Source of the DNA: Peptoniphilaceae bacterium
GTDB taxonomy: Bacteria; Bacillota; Clostridia; Tissierellales; Peptoniphilaceae
DNA length: 64,000 nucleotides
Direction of reading: 5' to 3'
Assembly: GCA_910589545.1 (NCBI GenBank)
Contig: CAJUSY010000047.1
Coordinates: 1 to 64,000, forward strand
Shown: piece after piece, positions 8,307 to 17,230 of the stretch
Layout of the letters: the number at the start of each line of letters is the position of its first letter
How positions within the stretch are numbered: the first letter of the stretch is position 1
Made by a program: the position numbers and the translations under genes
Notes under the pieces: model-generated
What the model was told of the DNA's origin: nothing
The model's database searches: none
The model's input: only the letters and a program-made list of their open reading frames with translations

Positions 8307-10613
8307 ATGTTAATAACTACAGTAATCTTGATACAGATAATTTTAACAACAATTTTATACATATATTTTCATCCAATATTTATCGCCCTAGACATTGTTG
8401 CAACAAGTTACATCTTTTTTAAAGATAAGAAAAAACTTCTTGTATCACTAATAATATTATTCTTGACTATTAGTCATTTAAATATGATAAATTACAAATA
8501 TAATAATATAAAAGATAATGAGTTTTCAGATATCAATGCTGTGGTTATTAATAAGAATAGGTCAAATAAAAAATATATTGTAAAAGTTCTAAATCAAAAT
8601 AATTTAAAATTTTTATTATCGACAAAAAAAGAATTTGAGATTGGGGATATCGTTAATATAAGATCAAAAGTTAATAAAGCATATACTAGCGGTAATCCGT
8701 ATATGTTCAATTACAAATTTTATTTGCTAAAAAATAATATTTACGGAGAGTTTTATTGTAAAACTGATCCTCAAATAATAGGAAAATCTGAATCATATTT
8801 ATTAAAAACTAGATGTAAAATATTAAATCATATTACTAATAAATTTGATTCTAATTTTAATGAAAAGGAGTCGACTATATTAAAATCAGTATTTACAGGT
8901 TATAATTATCTTAATGAAGAGGACGAAAACAATGTTAAATCACTGGGTATCAGTCATGTTTTTGCGATAAGTGGACTGCATATCATTATTCTTTACACTA
9001 TTTTTAATAAATTTTTAGGGATTTTTAAATTAAATAGAAAAATCATTTCTTGGATTGTTTTAATTTTAATTGCCATTTATGGATATGCTATTGGTCTTCC
9101 ATCATCTATACTTAGAGCATTTATAATGCTAGTTATAATAGAGCTATCTAATCAAATGCAAATGGATTGGTACAATTTAAACAATTTAATAATAGCTGCA
9201 GTGATAATTTTAATAATAAATCCTTATAATTTGTTAGATGTGGGTTTTATATTTTCCTTTTTAGCCACTTTTACTATAATATATGTGTATCCTAAATTAA
9301 AAAAAGAAAACAAGAAAATTTATAATTATTTTCTACTTTCTTCCATAGTTTACATAGTATTACTTCCAGTACAATTAAGATTTTTTAATGAATATACTTT
9401 TGGGTTTATTATAGGAAATACTATTATTTTGCCTATTTTTACATTAATAATTCAACTATCTGCTATTGTACTTTTAATACCAAACATGATGAATTACATA
9501 TTTGTACAAATAATAAAAATATCTCTTAAAATAATAGATTATATTTTTATTACAATTAAGTGGCTAAAAATAGAAAGTCATACTTTTATGAGTTTTTCTA
9601 TTTTAATGATTGTATTATATTATCTCATTATTTTTTCAATTTATAATCGACACTATATAAAGACTTTAAATGATTTTAACAAACAAACAATAAAAAATAT
9701 GTTAATCTTAAGTATATCATTGCCTATATTTTTAAATACAGTCAATCCTGTTACTACCATCAATTTTGTAGATGTTGGTCAAGGAGATTGCTTGCTTGTG
9801 AGACAATATTTTAAAAGCTTTATGATAGATACTGGTGGATCATATAAAGATGATGATAAATCTGGAATTAACTTAATGGAATATTTACATAAAATAGGTT
9901 TAAATAACCTTGAATATGTATTTTTGACACATTTTGATGAAGATCATAGTAAGAACTTAATAAATATAAATAAATCTTATAATCCGATAGTTTTATCCAG
10001 GACAAATGGAAGTAAAATAATACAAACAAAATATAATCAAGATAATACTTATATAAACTTAAAACATAATCAATTAGTAAAAATCGGGAATGTTAGTATT
10101 AAAATTATAGATAAACCAATCAGTGATGAAGAAAATGATAAATCTTTAGTATATAAACTATATGTAAATGATATCTCATTACTAATTACAGGAGATATTT
10201 CAAGTAAATATGAAAGAAATATTCTAAATGATAATATAAAATCAGATGTTTTAAAAGTTTCACATCATGGTAGCAAAAATAGTTCAGATTTGGAATTTAT
10301 AGATAAAGTTCATCCAGAATTAGCAATTATTTCTGTAGGTTTGAGAAATGATTATGGACATCCTCATAATCAGACATTGGATAAATTTAATAAGTTAAAT
10401 ATACCATTTAAAAGGACTGATATTGATGGAAACATTGAAATTGTATCAAGTAAACTTTTTAATACGATAAGAGCTAATAGGGACAGATATTCGATTTTTA
10501 ATTACTTAGTTAAAGAACAAAATTCAATTATAACTACAATTTTCATATTGATATATTGTAAAAATAGAGGAGTTAAGAATGGATTTTTCATTGGCAAAAC
10601 AAAAGTTAGATAA
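8307..10613 (+). CDS. comEC: ComEC/Rec2-family DNA uptake channel protein
   Basis: ComEC is the cytoplasmic-membrane channel for single-stranded DNA in competence. Order in the 768-residue protein: two N-terminal helices, the DUF4131-like/OB region (~60-190), the polytopic Competence domain starting at HVFAISGLHIIILY (~230-500), and a C-terminal metallo-beta-lactamase domain with FVDVGQGDC, LTHFDEDHSKN and VSHHGSKNSS. The last 35 bases overlap holA. The comEA and comEB genes that precede it in Bacillus are absent here, where eno is the neighbour. Whether the cell is competent cannot be judged from this gene alone. Confidence 0.92.
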   Translation: MLITTVILIQIILTTILYIYFHPIFIALDIVATSYIFFKDKKKLLVSLIILFLTISHLNMINYKYNNIKDNEFSDINAVVINKNRSNKKYIVKVLNQNNLKFLLSTKKEFEIGDIVNIRSKVNKAYTSGNPYMFNYKFYLLKNNIYGEFYCKTDPQIIGKSESYLLKTRCKILNHITNKFDSNFNEKESTILKSVFTGYNYLNEEDENNVKSLGISHVFAISGLHIIILYTIFNKFLGIFKLNRKIISWIVLILIAIYGYAIGLPSSILRAFIMLVIIELSNQMQMDWYNLNNLIIAAVIILIINPYNLLDVGFIFSFLATFTIIYVYPKLKKENKKIYNYFLLSSIVYIVLLPVQLRFFNEYTFGFIIGNTIILPIFTLIIQLSAIVLLIPNMMNYIFVQIIKISLKIIDYIFITIKWLKIESHTFMSFSILMIVLYYLIIFSIYNRHYIKTLNDFNKQTIKNMLILSISLPIFLNTVNPVTTINFVDVGQGDCLLVRQYFKSFMIDTGGSYKDDDKSGINLMEYLHKIGLNNLEYVFLTHFDEDHSKNLININKSYNPIVLSRTNGSKIIQTKYNQDNTYINLKHNQLVKIGNVSIKIIDKPISDEENDKSLVYKLYVNDISLLITGDISSKYERNILNDNIKSDVLKVSHHGSKNSSDLEFIDKVHPELAIISVGLRNDYGHPHNQTLDKFNKLNIPFKRTDIDGNIEIVSSKLFNTIRANRDRYSIFNYLVKEQNSIITTIFILIYCKNRGVKNGFFIGKTKVR

Positions 10614-11577
10614 TAATCTTTTATCTAATGTCATTTTATTACATGGAGACGAAAAATTTTATATAGAAGAATATTTAGCACTAATCAAAAAGCACTACAA
10701 TGCTCAAAGTTTTGATGAGTGTGAATTATCTGATTACGAAAAAATCTTTAATTCATCCGAAACAATTCCAATGTTTAGTGATAAAAGACTTATTTTGATT
10801 GATGATGTAGACTTAAGTAAAACAGGAATTACAAAGAATAAAGAAAGTATTAATCAATTATTAACTTACTTGAAAGAAATTCCTGAATATAGTTTAATTA
10901 TTATTACATCATATGGTAGTGTATTTAAGTCAAAATTTTTAAAAGAAATAGCAAAACACGGTGAAGATATAGAATTCAATAAATTAAATAGAAATCAATT
11001 AAAAGCTTATATAATTAATTATTTAAAGGGGAAGAAGATTAATAATAATATAGTAAATATTTTTATTGAGTATTCTCTATATTTAATAAAAAACTCAGAT
11101 AAGACTTTAATTGACGTAAATAGCGAGTTAGACAAATTAAAAAACTTAGAAAAAGATGAAATAACAGAACAAGATTTGAATTCACTAATAAATCAATTTG
11201 ACAAAAACATTTTTGATCTAACTGATTCCATAGCATCAAAAAATTTATCAAAGACTATTTATTATTTGAGTTTACTTATAAATGATACTTCTGATACGTT
11301 CAAAACTCTTCATATGGTAATAAGATTATTCAGAAATCTATTATATATAAAAGAACTTCAAAGATTAAAAGCTTCACAAAATGAAATAATAAAAAGAGTA
11401 AAAATATCATCTTATGAATTAAAAAAAATTCAAAGTTTTCTTAAAAATTGGAGATATGATCAGTTAAGATACTCTATTCATAAAATGTACGAAATCGAAA
11501 CTACTTTAAAAACTAATGCATTAAATTCAAAATACTTTATTGAAAATTGTATATGTGAAGTTTTAGCAAAAAAATAA
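10579..11577 (+). CDS. holA: DNA polymerase III subunit delta
   Basis: The delta subunit opens the beta sliding clamp in the clamp-loader complex. The 332-residue protein has the family N-terminus (SNVILLHGDEKFYIEEYL), the DKRLILIDDVD stretch, and a helical collar domain with FKTLHMVIRLFRNLLYIKEL. It lacks a working P-loop, as expected for delta. Its start has AGAGGAG seven bases upstream, inside the end of comEC. The comEC-holA-rpsT order is conserved in Firmicutes, with rpsT convergent to it. Confidence 0.93.
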   Translation: MDFSLAKQKLDNNLLSNVILLHGDEKFYIEEYLALIKKHYNAQSFDECELSDYEKIFNSSETIPMFSDKRLILIDDVDLSKTGITKNKESINQLLTYLKEIPEYSLIIITSYGSVFKSKFLKEIAKHGEDIEFNKLNRNQLKAYIINYLKGKKINNNIVNIFIEYSLYLIKNSDKTLIDVNSELDKLKNLEKDEITEQDLNSLINQFDKNIFDLTDSIASKNLSKTIYYLSLLINDTSDTFKTLHMVIRLFRNLLYIKELQRLKASQNEIIKRVKISSYELKKIQSFLKNWRYDQLRYSIHKMYEIETTLKTNALNSKYFIENCICEVLAKK

Positions 11578-11600
11578 AGGTTGAATTTAATTCAACCTTT
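11576..11600 (+). terminator. Terminator of holA
   Basis: AAAGGTTGAATT pairs perfectly with AATTCAACCTTT across the holA stop; it is largely symmetric and may work on both strands. Confidence 0.7.
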
Positions 11601-11630
11601 AAATAATGTAATGGATCCTTTACATTATTT
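11601..11630 (-). terminator. Terminator of rpsT
   Basis: The 11-bp stem AAATAATGTAA/TTACATTATTT begins right after the rpsT stop on the minus strand. It ends in AT-rich sequence and abuts the holA terminator. Confidence 0.6.
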
Positions 11631-11894
11631 CTATGCTAATTTGTTTAATTCCTTAGCCATTCTGCTAATTTTCTTAGCCGCACTATTTTTAGAAATTGTG
11701 TTTTTGCTTGCTGCTTGATCGATTTTTTTAGTTGCTAAATTAAATAATTTAGTAGCATCTTCTTTATCGTTTTTTTCTACAGCTGCTTCAAATTTTTTGA
11801 TGAAAGTTTTGATAGCAGATTTTTTTGATTTATTTCTAGCTGTTTCAAGTTTAGTTACATCAATTCTTTTGATTGCAGATTTAATATTTGCCAT
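11631..11894 (-). CDS. rpsT: 30S ribosomal protein S20
   Basis: S20 is a small basic helical protein that binds the 5' domain and helix 44 of 16S rRNA. The 87 residues begin MANIKSAIKRI and are rich in Lys, Ala and Ser, matching the family in length and pattern. The start is fixed by a strong AAAGGAGGGG seven bases upstream. It is the only minus-strand gene in the first 48 kb, with its own consensus promoter and a terminator facing holA. Confidence 0.96.
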   Translation of the reverse strand: MANIKSAIKRIDVTKLETARNKSKKSAIKTFIKKFEAAVEKNDKEDATKLFNLATKKIDQAASKNTISKNSAAKKISRMAKELNKLA

Positions 11895-11927
11895 AATACC
11901 CCTCCTTTATTTTTGAACAGTGTTATT

Positions 11928-11956
11928 ATTATACACCATACATTTAATTATTTCAA
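11928..11956 (-). promoter_or_regulatory. Sigma-A promoter of rpsT
   Basis: On the minus strand: TTGAAA (11956-11951), 17-base spacer, perfect TATAAT (11933-11928). Confidence 0.8.
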
Positions 11957-11983
11957 GTGAACTAGAACATTAATTAGAAATTG

Positions 11984-11992
11984 TGTTATAAT
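11984..11992 (+). promoter_or_regulatory. Extended -10 promoter of the signal-peptidase-like gene and lepA
   Basis: TGTTATAAT is a perfect -10 with the TGn extension. The -35 region (around 11964, AGAACA) is poor. It is divergent from the rpsT promoter. Confidence 0.55.
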
Positions 11993-12016
11993 AGTTTGGT
12001 GAAGAATGGTGATAAT

Positions 12017-12541
12017 ATGAAGAAAATTAAAAATAGCAAACTATCAAATCTAATTTTTGCTATATTTATAGCAATACTAGTATGTTTTGTGATAAAAACT
12101 TTTATTTTGGAAACCCAAATTTTAAAATCATCAAATATGAGCCCTACTTTAAATTCTGGAGATATTGTATTAATTAATAAATTAAATAAATTTACTGGAT
12201 ATATAAAAAAAACTGATATTGTTCAATATTATGACGAAAAAAATTCTGTATCTTCTATAGCTAGAGTAATTGCTATGCCAAAAGATTCAGTCGAAATTAT
12301 TAATGATGATATTTTCGTAAACGGCAATAGAATATATGAACCATATATTCTATTGCAGCAATCAAAGAAATTAAATAATAATAAATGGGTTTTAAATAAA
12401 GATGAATACTTCGTGATAAATGATGATAGAGAACTTGATAAATATAACGACAGCAGGTACATTGGTCCTATAAGTAAAGACTCAATAATTGGTGTAGTAT
12501 TCTTTAGGTTATATCCTGTTGATAAAATTGGTTCAATATAG
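12017..12541 (+). CDS. Signal peptidase I-like protein lacking the catalytic Ser-Lys dyad
   Basis: The 174 residues follow the S26 signal peptidase plan: short basic N-terminus, one membrane helix (~11-31), then boxes B-E outside. Box B reads SSNMSPTLNSGD, with Asn40 where the nucleophile Ser precedes Met. Box D reads SIARVIAMPKD, with Ala82 where the general-base Lys precedes Arg. Box E (NDDRELDKYNDSRYIG) is kept. Both catalytic residues are therefore missing, as in S. aureus SpsA and streptococcal pilus SipA. It is probably inactive as a peptidase and may be a chaperone or scaffold. I use ATG 12017 with GGTGAT upstream; a TTG at 11981 lies in the -10 box. It occupies the gpr-spoIIP position of Bacillus. 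Confidence 0.85.
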   Translation: MKKIKNSKLSNLIFAIFIAILVCFVIKTFILETQILKSSNMSPTLNSGDIVLINKLNKFTGYIKKTDIVQYYDEKNSVSSIARVIAMPKDSVEIINDDIFVNGNRIYEPYILLQQSKKLNNNKWVLNKDEYFVINDDRELDKYNDSRYIGPISKDSIIGVVFFRLYPVDKIGSI

Positions 12542-12550
12542 GAGAGATAG

Positions 12551-14362
12551 ATGAATAACGATAAAAAATACATACGAAATTTTTCGATAATAGCACATAT
12601 AGATCATGGAAAATCAACGTTAGCTGATAGATTAATTGAAGAGACTGGAATGCTTACTCATAGAGAAATGAGTGAACAGGTTTTGGATTCTATGGATTTG
12701 GAACGCGAAAGAGGAATAACAATCAAATTAAAAGCTATAAAATTATTTTACAAAGCCAAAGATGGCAATGTTTATAATCTTAACTTAATAGATACTCCAG
12801 GGCATGTTGACTTTACCTACGAGGTAAGTAGATCTCTAAAAGCATGTGAAGGTGCTGTGTTAATAGTTGATGCTACTCAAGGCGTTGAAGCACAAACTTT
12901 AGGAAATGTTTATTTAGCTATTGATCAAAATTTAGAGATTTTACCAGTAATTAATAAAATAGATTTGCCGAGTGCAGACATCGAATTTGCAAAAAAAGAA
13001 ATCGAAGATATAATTGGATTGGATGCAGAAAATGTTCCAGCGGTTTCTGCAAAAGAAGGTATAAACATTGTTGATGTATTAGAAGATATTGTTAATAATG
13101 TTCCTGCTCCTTTAGGTGATGAAGAAAATCCTTTAAAAGCATTGATATTTGATTCTTATTACGATTTTTACAAAGGCGTTGTTGTATATGTTAGAGTATT
13201 TGATGGTTGTATTAAACCAGGTTCTGAAATATTGATGATGTCTACAAATAAATCTTTTGAAGTTACAGAGTGTGGTTACACATCTTCTGGAATGATAAGA
13301 ACCGACAAAATCAGCGCTGGTGATGTTGGATATGTAGTTTGCAGTATTAAAAATGTAAAAGATGCTAGAGTGGGAGATACTATTACTGACAAACATAAGC
13401 CTGTTGATAAGCCTTTAGAAGGGTACAAGCAAGTTACACCGATGGTTTATTGTGGTATTTATCCAGCTGAAGGGGAAGATTTCAATTCAGTCAGAGATGC
13501 CCTAGAAAAACTTCAAGTTAATGATGCAGCACTTACTTTTGAAAATGAAACATCTATAGCATTAGGTTTCGGATTGAGATGCGGATTCTTAGGTTTGTTA
13601 CACATGGAAATTATTCAAGAAAGACTAGACAGAGAATTCGACCTTGATATAATTGCTACAGCCCCAAGTGTTATTTATAAAGTTCACAAAAAAGATGGAA
13701 CAGTAGTAGATATTCAAAATCCAACAAATTTTCCTAAAGAGACAGAAATTGACTATGTTGAAGAACCTATAGTTCATGCTGAAATAATGACTCCAACTGA
13801 TTATGTCGGGGTTATTATGGAACTTTGCCAAGGTAAAAGGGGAACTTTCTTGGATATGACATATCTTGATGAAAAAAGAGTTACAATAAAATATAAACTT
13901 CCTCTTAATGAAGTAATTTATGATTTTTACGATGCTTTAAAATCAAAAACCAGAGGATATGCTTCATTAGACTACGAGTTAATAGGATATGAAAAATCAG
14001 ATTTAATTAAACTCGAAATAATGATTAATTCTGAAAAAGTTGATGCTCTAACGATAATCGTTCATGAAGATTTAGCTTATGAGAGAGCAAGAAAAATCGT
14101 AACAAAACTTAAAGATGAAATACCAAGACATCAATTTGTAATACCTATACAAGCTGCTATAGGTAATAAGATTATTGCAAGAGAAACTATTAAAGCATAC
14201 AGAAAAGATGTACTTGCTAAATGTTATGGTGGAGATATAACGAGAAAGAGAAAATTATTAGAAAAACAAAAAGAAGGTAAAAAGCGAATGAGGTCTGTCG
14301 GTAGCGTAGATGTTCCTCAAGAAGCTTTCTTATCAGTATTAAAATATGACGAAGGAAATTAG
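12551..14362 (+). CDS. lepA: Elongation factor 4 (back-translocating GTPase)
   Basis: LepA is a ribosome-bound GTPase related to EF-G, implicated in back-translocation and in 30S assembly. The 603-residue protein has the G domain with AHIDHGKSTLADRL, DTPGHVDF and NKIDLPSAD, domain II, the EF-G-like III and V domains, and the LepA-specific C-terminal domain ending VGSVDVPQEAFLSVLK. AGGAGAG lies six bases upstream of ATG 12551. It follows the signal-peptidase-like gene by nine bases, so they likely share a transcript, and a small stem-loop separates it from hemW. Confidence 0.97.
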   Translation: MNNDKKYIRNFSIIAHIDHGKSTLADRLIEETGMLTHREMSEQVLDSMDLERERGITIKLKAIKLFYKAKDGNVYNLNLIDTPGHVDFTYEVSRSLKACEGAVLIVDATQGVEAQTLGNVYLAIDQNLEILPVINKIDLPSADIEFAKKEIEDIIGLDAENVPAVSAKEGINIVDVLEDIVNNVPAPLGDEENPLKALIFDSYYDFYKGVVVYVRVFDGCIKPGSEILMMSTNKSFEVTECGYTSSGMIRTDKISAGDVGYVVCSIKNVKDARVGDTITDKHKPVDKPLEGYKQVTPMVYCGIYPAEGEDFNSVRDALEKLQVNDAALTFENETSIALGFGLRCGFLGLLHMEIIQERLDREFDLDIIATAPSVIYKVHKKDGTVVDIQNPTNFPKETEIDYVEEPIVHAEIMTPTDYVGVIMELCQGKRGTFLDMTYLDEKRVTIKYKLPLNEVIYDFYDALKSKTRGYASLDYELIGYEKSDLIKLEIMINSEKVDALTIIVHEDLAYERARKIVTKLKDEIPRHQFVIPIQAAIGNKIIARETIKAYRKDVLAKCYGGDITRKRKLLEKQKEGKKRMRSVGSVDVPQEAFLSVLKYDEGN

Positions 14363-14371
14363 AGTTTTTAG

Positions 14372-14397
14372 GCCAAGCGAAAGTTTGGCTTATTTTT
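14372..14397 (+). terminator. Stem-loop after lepA
   Basis: GCCAAGC and GTTTGGC form a 7-bp stem (one G-T pair) on a GAAA tetraloop, followed by TTATTTTTA. It is compact and may attenuate transcription into hemW. Confidence 0.6.
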
Positions 14398-14409
14398 ATA
14401 GGAGAGAAT

Positions 14410-15513
14410 ATGAAAGGAATCTACATTCACATACCTTTTTGTGATTATAAATGCAATTATTGTGATTTTTCAACGATGACAAAACAATACAAAAGAATTG
14501 ATGAATACTTTAACTTATTAAAAAAAGAAATAATAATGTATCAAAATTTAACTGAAAAAATAGATACGATTTATATAGGGGGAGGAACACCAAATCTAGT
14601 TGATTCAAAATATATAGAAGAAGTATATAAATTTTTAAATGAAAGTTTTAATTTGCAATTAAAAGAATTTACAATAGAGTGTAATCCAGAATTTGTAACT
14701 AAAGAAAAAATAGAATCTTACAAAAATATCGGAATTAATAGAATCTCTTTAGGTGTTCAAACTTTCAATGAAAAATACAATGATTTTTTAGGAAGAGGTC
14801 ATAAGATATCAGATGTTTTAAATTCATTTGAAATAATTTCTAATTACATTGATAATATTTCTATTGATCTAATATTTGGATTTCCAAAACAAACCTTAGA
14901 ATCTATAGACAATGACTTAAAATATATCAATAAATTAAATCCAAATCATATATCGTGGTATAACATGATTTTAGAGCCTGGAACAAAATTTTATAAAGAG
15001 TTTGAAGAAAAAAATAGAAATGAAGATTTAGAATACGAAATGTATTTAAAAATATGTAATAGTTTACAAAATTATAATCATTACGAAATTTCAAATTTTG
15101 CGAAAGATACTTATGAATCAAAACACAACAAAATTTATTGGAGAGATGAAGAGTATTATGGATTAGGTTTATCTTCATCAGGCTATATAAATCAAAAAAG
15201 GTATACTAATGAATTCTATTTTCCTAATTATAAGAAAAAGATATTGAAAAATGAAAAACCGGTCAATTTTTTTGAGAAAATTGACTTAGAAAAAAGAAAA
15301 TTTGAATTTATAATAACTAATATGAGATTAAAACAAGGGTTAGACTTACGAGAGTACAAGGAAAAATTTAGTGTAGATTTGTATATGAATAATAAAAAAA
15401 TGATTGATGATTGGATTAATAGAGGATTACTAAATCATGAAAATGGTTATATAACCTTTACTGATCGAGGTTTTTTTGTGTCAAATAGCTTTTTTATAGA
15501 TATTTTGATATAA
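14410..15513 (+). CDS. hemW: Radical SAM heme chaperone HemW (HemN-like)
   Basis: HemW-type proteins bind heme and a [4Fe-4S] cluster and are thought to deliver heme; they are not coproporphyrinogen dehydrogenases. The 367 residues start MKGIYIHIPFCDYKCNYCDF with cluster ligands Cys11, Cys15 and Cys18, followed by IYIGGGTPN and the SAM-binding LGVQTFNEK. The absence of a fourth N-terminal Cys fits HemW rather than HemN. AGGAGAG precedes the start. The lepA-hemW-hrcA order is the standard Firmicute arrangement. Confidence 0.92.
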   Translation: MKGIYIHIPFCDYKCNYCDFSTMTKQYKRIDEYFNLLKKEIIMYQNLTEKIDTIYIGGGTPNLVDSKYIEEVYKFLNESFNLQLKEFTIECNPEFVTKEKIESYKNIGINRISLGVQTFNEKYNDFLGRGHKISDVLNSFEIISNYIDNISIDLIFGFPKQTLESIDNDLKYINKLNPNHISWYNMILEPGTKFYKEFEEKNRNEDLEYEMYLKICNSLQNYNHYEISNFAKDTYESKHNKIYWRDEEYYGLGLSSSGYINQKRYTNEFYFPNYKKKILKNEKPVNFFEKIDLEKRKFEFIITNMRLKQGLDLREYKEKFSVDLYMNNKKMIDDWINRGLLNHENGYITFTDRGFFVSNSFFIDILI

Positions 15514-15516
15514 CAC

Positions 15517-15545
15517 TTGACATGCTATAAATGGTGGTGTATAAT
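15517..15545 (+). promoter_or_regulatory. Consensus sigma-A promoter of the hrcA-grpE-dnaK operon
   Basis: TTGACA (15517-15522), exactly 17 bases, then TATAAT (15540-15545): a perfect consensus, as expected for a promoter held in check by a repressor. Confidence 0.9.
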
Positions 15546-15549
15546 TTTA

Positions 15550-15576
15550 TTATCACTCAAGGTAATAGGTTGCTAA
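15550..15576 (+). promoter_or_regulatory. CIRCE operator (HrcA binding site)
   Basis: TTATCACTC-N9-GGTTGCTAA matches the CIRCE consensus TTAGCACTC-N9-GAGTGCTAA at 8 of 9 and 7 of 9 arm positions. It starts four bases after the -10, over the transcription start, so bound HrcA would block initiation. Confidence 0.88.
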
Positions 15577-15593
15577 CAAAAAGAGGTGAGGTC

Positions 15594-16640
15594 TTGAATG
15601 AAAATTTAACACAAAGAAAATTAAACATCTTGCTCGCTACTATAGATAATTATATAAAGACTGCTCAACCAATCGGATCAAGAGTTTTATCTAAAAATTA
15701 TAATATAGGATTTAGTCCAGCGACTATTAGAAATGAAATGAGCGATTTAGGAGATTTGGGGTATTTAGAACAATCTCATATTTCATCAGGAAGAATTCCA
15801 TCGCAAAAAGCTTTTAGATTATATGTTGATAATATTCTTGACAGATTATATAAAACTGACGATTCCAGTTCTTCACTAATGTCTTTAAGAAAACCATATG
15901 AAAAAATTGTTGAACCTGAAAAGTTAATTAAATCATCTTCGCAGTTCATTTCAGAGATAACAAATTACCCGGTAATTTCTATGCTAAAGAAATCAGACAG
16001 GATGAATTTATCTCATATAGAGTTACTTCAAATTAGCGAATTCAATTATGTTTTATTAACGTTATATGATACTGGGGATTTAAATCACACTGTTATTTCT
16101 TCAGAACAAGTTATAGAACAAAATGAATTGATTAAGATTAATTTTCTATTAAAAAAACTTTTTCTAGGGAAAAATCTAAATGAGGTTTATGAGAATTTAG
16201 ATGAATTTTCTTCAAAATATAAATATAATAATCTTTTTAAAGGAGCAATTACCGAAATTATAAAAAACGAAAAAAATAAACTTTCTTCAATGTATGTTTC
16301 AGTTGAGGGATTATCTAATATTTTTAAATATAGTGAATATAGTGACTTAAATAAAGTCAAAAACATAATAGAATACCTTGAAGACAAAGATAAAATTGTG
16401 AATATCCTAAATTCTACTGATAATTTCTTAGACATAACGGTAGGAGAAGAAAATAACGAACAATCTCTTACTGAAAACACAATTATCAAAAGTTCTTATT
16501 TTTTCAATAAAAACAACATTGGTGTTATAGCCATTGTTGCTCCTATGAGAATGGATTATGAGCTTTCAATAGAGGCGATGTTTAAATTATCTAGAAGAAT
16601 TAATGGATTAATTATTAGGGGGGATTATTATGAAAGATAA
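15594..16640 (+). CDS. hrcA: Heat-inducible transcription repressor HrcA
   Basis: HrcA binds CIRCE and represses chaperone operons; GroEL assists its folding, giving feedback on misfolded protein load. The 348-residue protein has an N-terminal winged helix (QPIGSRVLS, SPATIRNEMSDLGDLGYLEQ) and the GAF-like dimerisation body. The start I choose is TTG 15594, five bases after GAGGTGAG. The nearby ATG at 15598 is in another frame, and an ATG at 15531 lies upstream of the operator. Its end overlaps grpE by 11 bases. It is the first gene of hrcA-grpE-dnaK and so represses its own operon. Confidence 0.93.
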   Translation: MNENLTQRKLNILLATIDNYIKTAQPIGSRVLSKNYNIGFSPATIRNEMSDLGDLGYLEQSHISSGRIPSQKAFRLYVDNILDRLYKTDDSSSSLMSLRKPYEKIVEPEKLIKSSSQFISEITNYPVISMLKKSDRMNLSHIELLQISEFNYVLLTLYDTGDLNHTVISSEQVIEQNELIKINFLLKKLFLGKNLNEVYENLDEFSSKYKYNNLFKGAITEIIKNEKNKLSSMYVSVEGLSNIFKYSEYSDLNKVKNIIEYLEDKDKIVNILNSTDNFLDITVGEENNEQSLTENTIIKSSYFFNKNNIGVIAIVAPMRMDYELSIEAMFKLSRRINGLIIRGDYYER

Positions 16641-17187
16641 TGAAGAAAATTTAAACTATAATAAATCTGCAGAAGACATCGAAGTAGAGGAAAAAGACTT
16701 GGAGAACGAGGATTTATGTGAAAATGAGAGTGAGTCTATTGATAAAGATGTTAATAACAAAGAAGAAGCTGTAAATTCTGAAATAGATGATTTAAAAGAT
16801 TCTTTAAAAAGATTACAAGCAGATTTTATCAATTATAAAAATAGAACAAATAGAGAAAGACAACAATCAATAGAGCTAGCTAATGAATCTTTAATATTAA
16901 AAATACTACCAATAATCGATGATTTAGATAGAGCTATTGATACCAAGAAAGAAAAGGACGAATTTTCTGATGGCATAGAATTAATTCGAGATAATCTTCT
17001 TTTATCTCTAAAAGAATTTGGTTTAGAAGAAGTTGATTGCTCAGATAAATTTGATCCAAATTATCATCATGCAGTTATTTCTGAAGAAAGCGATAAAGGA
17101 TCAGATATGATATTAGAAGTGTTCCAAAAGGGATATATTTTAAATAACAAATGTATTAGACCCTCAATGGTAAAAGTTAGTAAATAA
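16630..17187 (+). CDS. grpE: Nucleotide exchange factor GrpE
   Basis: GrpE releases ADP from DnaK. The 185-residue protein has an acidic disordered head (~1-50), a long coiled coil (DDLKDSLKRLQADFINYKNR) and the beta-wing domain with FDPNYHHAVISEES and GYILNNKCIRPSMVKVSK. The start overlaps the end of hrcA, so the two are probably coupled. dnaK follows after 43 bases. Confidence 0.95.
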   Translation: MKDNEENLNYNKSAEDIEVEEKDLENEDLCENESESIDKDVNNKEEAVNSEIDDLKDSLKRLQADFINYKNRTNRERQQSIELANESLILKILPIIDDLDRAIDTKKEKDEFSDGIELIRDNLLLSLKEFGLEEVDCSDKFDPNYHHAVISEESDKGSDMILEVFQKGYILNNKCIRPSMVKVSK

Positions 17188-17230
17188 GAATTTTAATAAT
17201 AGATAAAAATCTTAAAAGGAGGATTTTATA

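Noticed and set aside
10579..10613. comEC-holA overlap as a frameshift
   Set aside because: Both proteins end and start as their families do; 35-base overlaps with an internal ribosome site are normal.
17188..17230. Second CIRCE between grpE and dnaK
   Set aside because: No match to TTAGCACTC or GAGTGCTAA arms in the 43-base gap.
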